A DNA stretch of 35,571 bases from Schoenoplectus triqueter (lineage: Eukaryota > Streptophyta > Magnoliopsida > Poales > Cyperaceae). Positions within the stretch are counted from its first letter, which is position 1; the number at the start of each line of letters is the position of its first letter. The translations under genes and the position numbers were made by a program. The notes under the pieces are model-generated. The model ran no database searches. It had not been told where the DNA came from and worked only from the letters and a program-made list of their open reading frames with translations. Positions 30,661-35,571 of this stretch are shown here, one piece after another. The DNA lies in NCBI GenBank assembly GCA_964058805.1, contig CAXKVV010001834.1, forward strand, positions 1 to 35,571. The letters are read 5' to 3'.

Positions 30661-31846
30661 TGATGCGTTTCTCGTTTATATGACCAAGGCGATAATGCCA
30701 TATGAAAGTCATACTTTCATGAGATGTTTTGAGTCGTTTATTGATGTTAAATATAGGTTTGTCTATTTCCAGTATATAAAGATCATTCATCATAAAAGAA
30801 GATCCATAATATAACTCATCTTTATATATAGAACAACCATTGTCCTTTATAACAAAAGAGAAACCATTCATTTCTAAACATGAGATTGAAATGATGTTTC
30901 TAGAAATACTTGGAACAAAATATACATTTTCAAGTTCCATTACAAGCCCGCTAGGCAAATACAACTCTATACTTCCGACTGTTACGGCTGCAACTTGTGC
31001 TCCGTTTCCAACTCGGAGTTGTACTTCCTTATTACGTAGTTTCCTCCTATTCTTTAGTGCCTGTATATTTGAACAAATATGAGCACATGATCCAGTATCC
31101 AATACCCAATCATAAATAGAGGTAACAACGTTAACTTCAATCATGAAAATACCTGAGGTTGAAACTTTGGGAACTTTTCCCGTCCTCAAATCCTCCAGAT
31201 ACTTAGGGCAGTTCCTCCTCCAATGACCATTGCCTTGACAATAAAAGCAGTCAGAGGTAGAAGCTTTTGTCTTGGAAGTGTTCTGATTAGGAACCATCTT
31301 CCCTTTGCCTTTGTACTTAGGTGTCATTTTGGGAGTCGCTTTGCGTTTCATCTTTTTAATCTTCCTCGCACCTTCTTGGATCACGAGGATAGAAGAACTC
31401 TTCTTCATGTCCCCATCAGCGATCCTCAACATCCCTTGGAGCTCCTGCAAGCTCTTGTCCATTCCCAGCATATGATAATTCCTGATGAAATTAGAATAGC
31501 TAGGAGGGAGAGAGTTCAGGATAACATCCGTAACAAACTCTTTGTTCAACGGACTGTTAAGCTTCTCCAACTGCTCAACATCGCTCGTCATACGGAGCAT
31601 GTGAGTGTCAAGAGAGCTGCCCTCAGTCATCTTATGACTCAGCAGAGATTTAATCACCTTAAATTTCTTGACCAATAAACTTTGTACATCAAGCTCATCT
31701 TCTTTGTGCTTGTTGTACATGGTGACTTCATTTGCTGTGCAGCCTACTGCAGGCTGTGCAGAGATTGGTGTGTTAAGGACGTACTCGAGTTTCTCATGTC
31801 TTAGTATGAGCGCATGGAACGTATTAGTAAGAGTTTCTTTAGCCAT
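30617..31846 (-). pseudogene. Copia gag-protease region (409-codon open frame)
   Basis: The longest open frame of the element. It reads from a gag domain (HALILRHEKLEYVL, MTEGSSLDTHMLRM, VILNSLPPSYSNFI, LQELQGMLRIADG), through a basic Lys-rich stretch, to a CCHC zinc knuckle (CFYCQGNGHWRRNC, 200-213). An aspartic protease with WVLDTGSCAHIC (DTG at 250-252) and the WHYRLGH pre-integrase motif follow, ending after frameshift in LDFLIILIL. From memory of related gags, about 40 residues are missing between VQSLL and KVIKSLL, and the N-terminus is short; both are inferences. The start at 31846 is the first in-frame ATG. A truncated gag-protease could still be translated. Confidence 0.88.
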
Positions 31847-32299
31847 GTGCTACAACGTAAAATGTAAAGATTTTTAGCTTTGTTCATGTAATGTCTTATT
31901 TCAAATAAAACTCCCACTACAAATTTGTTCTATTCCCGTTTGTAGTTAGGACCAAGATCCCTATTTTCATTGATAATCAAGTTATCGTTGAATAACTCGT
32001 TTATTAATTATCTTAGGTAAGCAACTCTTTGCTAATCACATCTCTATGTGATTCTTGGTTTCGCTAAACATCATATGTTTTAACGAAACTTTGCCCCAAG
32101 CCCAAAACTGTTTTGGAAATCATTGGTAAGTAACCTCACTCTATTTGATTCGTTATGTCGGACATAACCCTCGAAAACCAAAGGTAAAAGGTGACGCCTA
32201 CTGAGTAGGTCACGTCTGCCAATGAACAATGATATGCGAGGACAGAGTAGGTAGGGCATATTACTTAATTTTTCGGGTTTAACATCGTAAGCAGTTAGT

Positions 32300-32905
32300 T
32301 TGTTAAACTGACTTTAAACAGACTTACGAACACGTAAAAGATGTCTGCCAGAAAGACCACTGAAAGTTCCTTTTCCAGTCTTTCTTTGACACAACCTTCC
32401 TTCACGGTTTCTTAAAAATGATAAATCTAATTTACACATTTATAATTAGTCAGTTTATTAAGCTAACTTTAAACAGACTTACGAACACGTAAAAGATGTC
32501 TGCCAGAAAGACCACTGAAAGTTCCTTTTCCAGTCTTTCTTTGACACAACCTTCCTTCACGGTTTCTTAAAAATGATAAATCTAATTTACACATTTATAA
32601 TTAGTCAGTTTATTAAGCTAACTTTAAACAGACTTATGAACACGTGAAAAGACGTCTGCCAGAAAGACCATTGAAAGTTCCTTTTCCAGTCTTTCTTTGA
32701 CATAACATTCTTTCACGGTTCCTTAAAATGATAAATCTAATTTACACATTTATAATTAGTCAGTTTATTAAGCTGACTTTAAACAGACTTATGAACACGT
32801 GAAAAGACGTCTGCCAGAAAGACCATTGAAAGTTCCTTTTCCAGTCTTTCTTTGACATAACATTCTTTCACGGTTCCTTAAAATGATAAATCTAATTTAC
32901 TCATT
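32300..32905 (-). repeat. 155-bp tandem repeat, 4 copies, in the leader
   Basis: Units are anchored on GACTTACGAACACGT (or GACTTATGAACACGT) at 32321, 32476, 32631 and 32786, exactly 155 bp apart. Units 1-2 and units 3-4 are most alike in pairs (CGAACACGTAAAAGATG against TGAACACGTGAAAAGACG), suggesting stepwise duplication. Each unit contains GAAAGAC...GTCTTTC, which can form a hairpin with a loop of about 20 nt. Confidence 0.95.
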
Positions 32906-32910
32906 TATTA

Positions 32911-33115
32911 TCAAAGCGGTAAATCCAATTTACCAGCTCATACAAACATTTTGTATATATACATGAATCAGTCACGTATATAACTACTATCTATCCAATA
33001 AAAGTAGCTTTGCATCTATGATAAGATACATTTCATATCAAAGCAGTAAATCTAATTTACTTGCTCATACAAACATTTTGTATATATATATGTGAATCAG
33101 TCACATATATAACTA
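32911..33115 (-). repeat. 127-bp direct repeat in the leader, partial second copy
   Basis: TCAAAGCGGTAAATCCAATT at 32911 and TCAAAGCAGTAAATCTAATT at 33038, each followed by CATACAAACATTTTGTATAT and a GAATCAGTCAC motif. Confidence 0.85.
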
Positions 33116-33235
33116 TCAGTTCTCAATTCTTTATTTTGCAACTTCATCTTTGTTCTTTATTTATACCGTAAAAAGCATATAAACATTTTATATGGTTTCA
33201 AAACAGTTAATTCCTTCTGGTACGATAAAGTAATT

Positions 33236-33680
33236 TGATAACGTGACAAAGTTCCTTTTCGGCCAGTTATCAGGACACGTAAAAGGGGCTCCCAGAAAAG
33301 ATCGGGGTCACGAGGACCACTTTAAATTCAATCTTTCCTAGACAGAACCATCTCTTTCGGGTGTGGAGATCAACAGCTCTTACTCAGGTACTTTATTGCT
33401 TCATCACATTCATAGATATACTTTTCATAACTAAAAGTTTTTCGAAAAAGCAAAAGAGTTACATTTGCCATGCTTCGAAAGCGTAAAAGTAATTTGGTAA
33501 CGTGACAAAGTTCCTTTTGGGCCAGTTATCAGGACACGTAAAAGGGCATGTCAGAAAGAATACCGAAGGTATCCACTTCCCATCTTTCTTTGACATCACC
33601 TTATCTTTTATGTGTGGAGATCAACAGCTCTTACTTAGGTACTTTATTGCTTCATCACATTCTTAGATATACTTTAACAC
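33236..33680 (-). repeat. About 255-bp direct repeat in the leader, 2 copies
   Basis: CGTGACAAAGTTCCTTTT followed by GGCCAGTTATCAGGACACGT occurs at 33242 and 33501. GTGTGGAGATCAACAGCTCT occurs at 33361 and 33612. The copies differ mainly in the middle, in the segment between the CAGAAA and TCTTTC motifs. Confidence 0.9.
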
Positions 33681-33884
33681 AATCGAAAGTTTTCGAAAAG
33701 AAAGCGTAAAGAAAGCTTAAATCTAATTTAACTTTCTTAGTCGACAGAGCCGAACCAAGAAAATCCAATTTTATTTGGTTTGGACTTTAAGCTGCAAATC
33801 TAAGAATTAAACCGATACGGGGTATATGCATCTTATTTGCATAAGATATAACCTTATAGAAAATCAATCAGCGGGAGAGCCTTT

Positions 33885-33896
33885 GCTCTGATACCA
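33885..33896 (-). other. Primer binding site (initiator-Met tRNA)
   Basis: On the minus strand TGGTATCAGAGC, then AAAGG, begins one base after the LTR end. It matches the complement of the 3' end of initiator-Met tRNA used by most plant Copia elements, and it fixes the element's orientation. Confidence 0.95.
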
Positions 33897-34550
33897 CTGT
33901 AGGGATTCGGAATGCCCAAATCCCATTAATGCTCAAGCTGCGGAAAGACCGTAGAACAAAAATTTTACTTCTACTTAAGTTAGGGATTAAAGTATGTCGG
34001 ATAATAACCGAGAGTTACAGACATTTAATCCTTTACAAAAGACGGTAAAATATTATTTTACTTCTAACTTAAGCTTAGGGTTAAAGTGATGTGTCGGATG
34101 ATTACCGAGAGATACACACCTCTTTAAACCTTTATTGATCTACTCCATGATTGATTTCTAAAATATTAATCTACTTAACAATTAAATAGATTAATATAAG
34201 ATGTTATACCTCGCTTCCAAATTTTAATTGGAATGAAAATCGGCTTGTCTCGGAGCACCAAACGTCTGATGCCTCTGTAGGTTATCCACCAGGACTGACC
34301 AGAGAGCGGTTTATTTCTTTTGCCAGAAATACTGTAAACCGCGGTTTTTCGCAAAAACACTATTCACCCGAGAAAAAGACGAAATAGTACTATTCACGAC
34401 TCGTAGTAATTCTGTTTCACAAATGTGCAGAAATACCGCAACTTTCGTAAAAACACTATTCACCGATCCCGTGAATTCTGAAACAACCGTATACCGGGAG
34501 AGAGAAAGTAGAACTGATTTGGTGGAACTTTTTCTCTCACCCTACCCCTC

Positions 34551-34560
34551 TATTTATAGA
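34551..34560 (-). promoter_or_regulatory. TATA box of the 5' LTR promoter
   Basis: TCTATAAATA on the minus strand, followed by GAGGGG. Transcription of the element would start about 30 bp downstream (near 34520) and proceed toward lower coordinates through the leader and gag. Confidence 0.75.
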
Positions 34561-34643
34561 AAAAATGGAATTGACAAATTACCAAAATGCCCTCGTGAAT
34601 AGTAAGGAGGTTTCAAAGTGAAAAGACCAAAATACCCTTAAGG

Positions 34644-34689
34644 ATGATGTCATGGATGATGTCATATATGATGTCATGCATGATGTCAT
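34644..34689 (-). promoter_or_regulatory. Four ATGATGTCAT motifs at 12-bp spacing (5' LTR)
   Basis: Same array as in the 3' LTR, about 85-130 bp upstream of the TATA box. One of the three LTR differences (34640) lies four bases from its edge. Confidence 0.6.
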
Positions 34690-35571
34690 CTAAGATCCAA
34701 ATTTACAAGTTTGCCATTGGGCTTTTGGCCAAATTACCGAAATACCCTTGGGCTTTTGGATTTTGGGCTTTTCTGATTTTGGGTTTTTAATTATTAATTA
34801 AGGCTTTAATTATTAATGGGCTTTTGGCCCATAATTCAAATCCATAATTAACATTTAAAATCCAAATCAAATATATATATAATTGTCATCTACAATTATA
34901 TTTTTCTCGGTTGTTGTTTCGGCGAATTTATACGACGTGTCCAACACGTTATAAATTCAATCTGATTTTTGCTTCTTGTCATCTCTATGACAAATATAAT
35001 TATATCATATATAATTAATTATAACCATCTTATTATTAATTATAAACAATTTATAATTAATCAATAAGATTCTCCAATTAACTCCTATACGGTGTGACCC
35101 GACAGGATCCGTGTTATGTTGGTAAATAGAGTTAAAACCCTTTTAACTTCTATAATCATAGGAGGCATCTGGCAGAATGCACTATGACCATCCAATTACA
35201 CAGATGATGATGTACTGTACAATATCATGATCCAGTAAACTATTTACTTGTGTTTAATTCTTTTGTCTCATAGCTATCAGATCAGTTTCAAGGTAGGTAT
35301 GTGTCATCCTTGCAAACTTAATCTTTTCTTGATCCTGAGTAAAATATCAAATATAATTACTCTTGTAATTATACTGCTAGCAGATAATCTTACTCTATCA
35401 AGGGGCCCAGTGATGCTATAACTCATATAGAAATATGAGGGACAATAGTACTTTTGGTAAACCATCTCTTCCTCCGCATAAGTTATGTATACCGAAGAGC
35501 TACCTTTATAGCCACCTTTTACGGATAACGTTTGGTAGAAATCACACACATACATATCTTATGTAGGAAAA

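Larger units (their letters stand above)
31847..33884 (-). other. Long repetitive untranslated leader of the Copia element
   Basis: About 2 kb between the primer site and gag with no coding potential. It consists largely of diverged modules carrying CACGTAAAAG and CAGAAAGA...TCTTTCTTTGACA. The clearest arrays are listed separately. Weaker echoes occur near 32180-32220. Such a length is unusual for a Copia leader. Confidence 0.75.
26088..35571 (-). mobile_element. Ty1/Copia LTR retrotransposon, recent but coding-defective
   Basis: The element lies on the minus strand: 5' LTR at 33898 to beyond the window end, 3' LTR at 26088-28173. From its own 5' end the order is LTR, tRNA-iMet primer site, 2-kb repetitive leader, gag, protease, integrase, reverse transcriptase, RNase H, polypurine tract, LTR. 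Integrase preceding RT defines Ty1/Copia. From the complete 2086-bp left LTR and the 7810-bp offset between copies, the whole element should be about 9.9 kb, with about 412 bp of the right LTR outside the window. The polyprotein carries at least four nonsense codons, several frameshifts and at least one large deletion. The LTRs differ at only three of 1674 aligned bases by eye. No host gene is interrupted. Confidence 0.95.
33898..35571 (-). repeat. 5' LTR of the Copia element, cut by window end
   Basis: Identical to 26088-27761 apart from positions 34145, 34404 and 34640. It carries the active-strand TATA box and the 12-bp motif array. By comparison with the complete copy it should extend to about 412 bp beyond the window. 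Confidence 0.95.

Noticed and set aside
31223..31678. 151-codon plus-strand open frame within gag
   Set aside because: Antisense to the gag frame, which has clear domain motifs; the plus-strand translation resembles nothing.
26088..35571. A new system in which the long leader or LTR encodes an extra gene
   Set aside because: I examined both strands of the 2-kb leader and the LTR; no frame of credible length or composition exists there.
1..35571. tRNA, rRNA, CRISPR or bacterial-type features
   Set aside because: Only tRNA-complementary primer sites were seen. Intron structure, MITEs and LTR elements mark this as plant nuclear DNA.

Overview
The window is nuclear DNA from a flowering plant. 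It has spliced genes with GT-AG introns, two plant protein families, Copia and CACTA elements, several MITEs and the 3' end of an Au-type SINE. The intergenic DNA is very AT-rich, but the first exons of both genes are clearly GC-rich with GC falling downstream. That 5'-to-3' GC gradient is seen more in monocots, so a monocot is my weak guess; I cannot name the species.

Layout. 1-4342 is AT-rich DNA followed by a complete-ended but decayed CACTA transposon (1000-4342, TSD TAA), with remnants of a TNP2 transposase and a Ulp1-like C48 peptidase. 4343-8060 holds small repeats, a hAT-type MITE with a perfect 8-bp TSD, and a decayed Copia element with only about 0.4 kb between its LTRs. 8061-13257 has no gene; it contains two hairpin MITEs flanking a (TA)n tract. 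13258-16002 (minus) is a three-exon gene for a 241-residue secreted Cys-rich protein of the plant EXPP1 type. 16003-22365 is intergenic with a second hairpin MITE copy, a Mutator-type MITE (perfect 9-bp TSD), a 46-bp tandem repeat and another hAT-type MITE (perfect 8-bp TSD). 22366-24046 (minus) is a two-exon gene for a 342-residue type II membrane glycosyltransferase of the Core-2/I-branching (GT14-like) family. 24047-26087 is intergenic.

26088-35571 is a large minus-strand Ty1/Copia retrotransposon. Its left LTR is complete (2086 bp) and its right LTR runs off the window. The initiator-Met tRNA primer site, polypurine tract, TATA box and LTR termini are clear. The polyprotein (gag, protease, integrase, reverse transcriptase, RNase H) is broken by nonsense codons, frameshifts and deletions, and the RT catalytic motif reads YVDN. 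Even so, the two LTRs differ at only 3 of 1674 positions I could compare by eye. This is the most interesting point in the window: a recently inserted copy whose proteins were probably already dead, implying mobilisation in trans. Its 2-kb untranslated leader is built from repeated hairpin-bearing modules, and its U3 carries four ATGATGTCAT motifs spaced exactly 12 bp apart.

The two cellular genes are both on the minus strand and both are predicted to enter the secretory pathway, but nothing else links them. I see no tRNA or rRNA gene, no CRISPR array, no operon and no convincing new multi-gene system.
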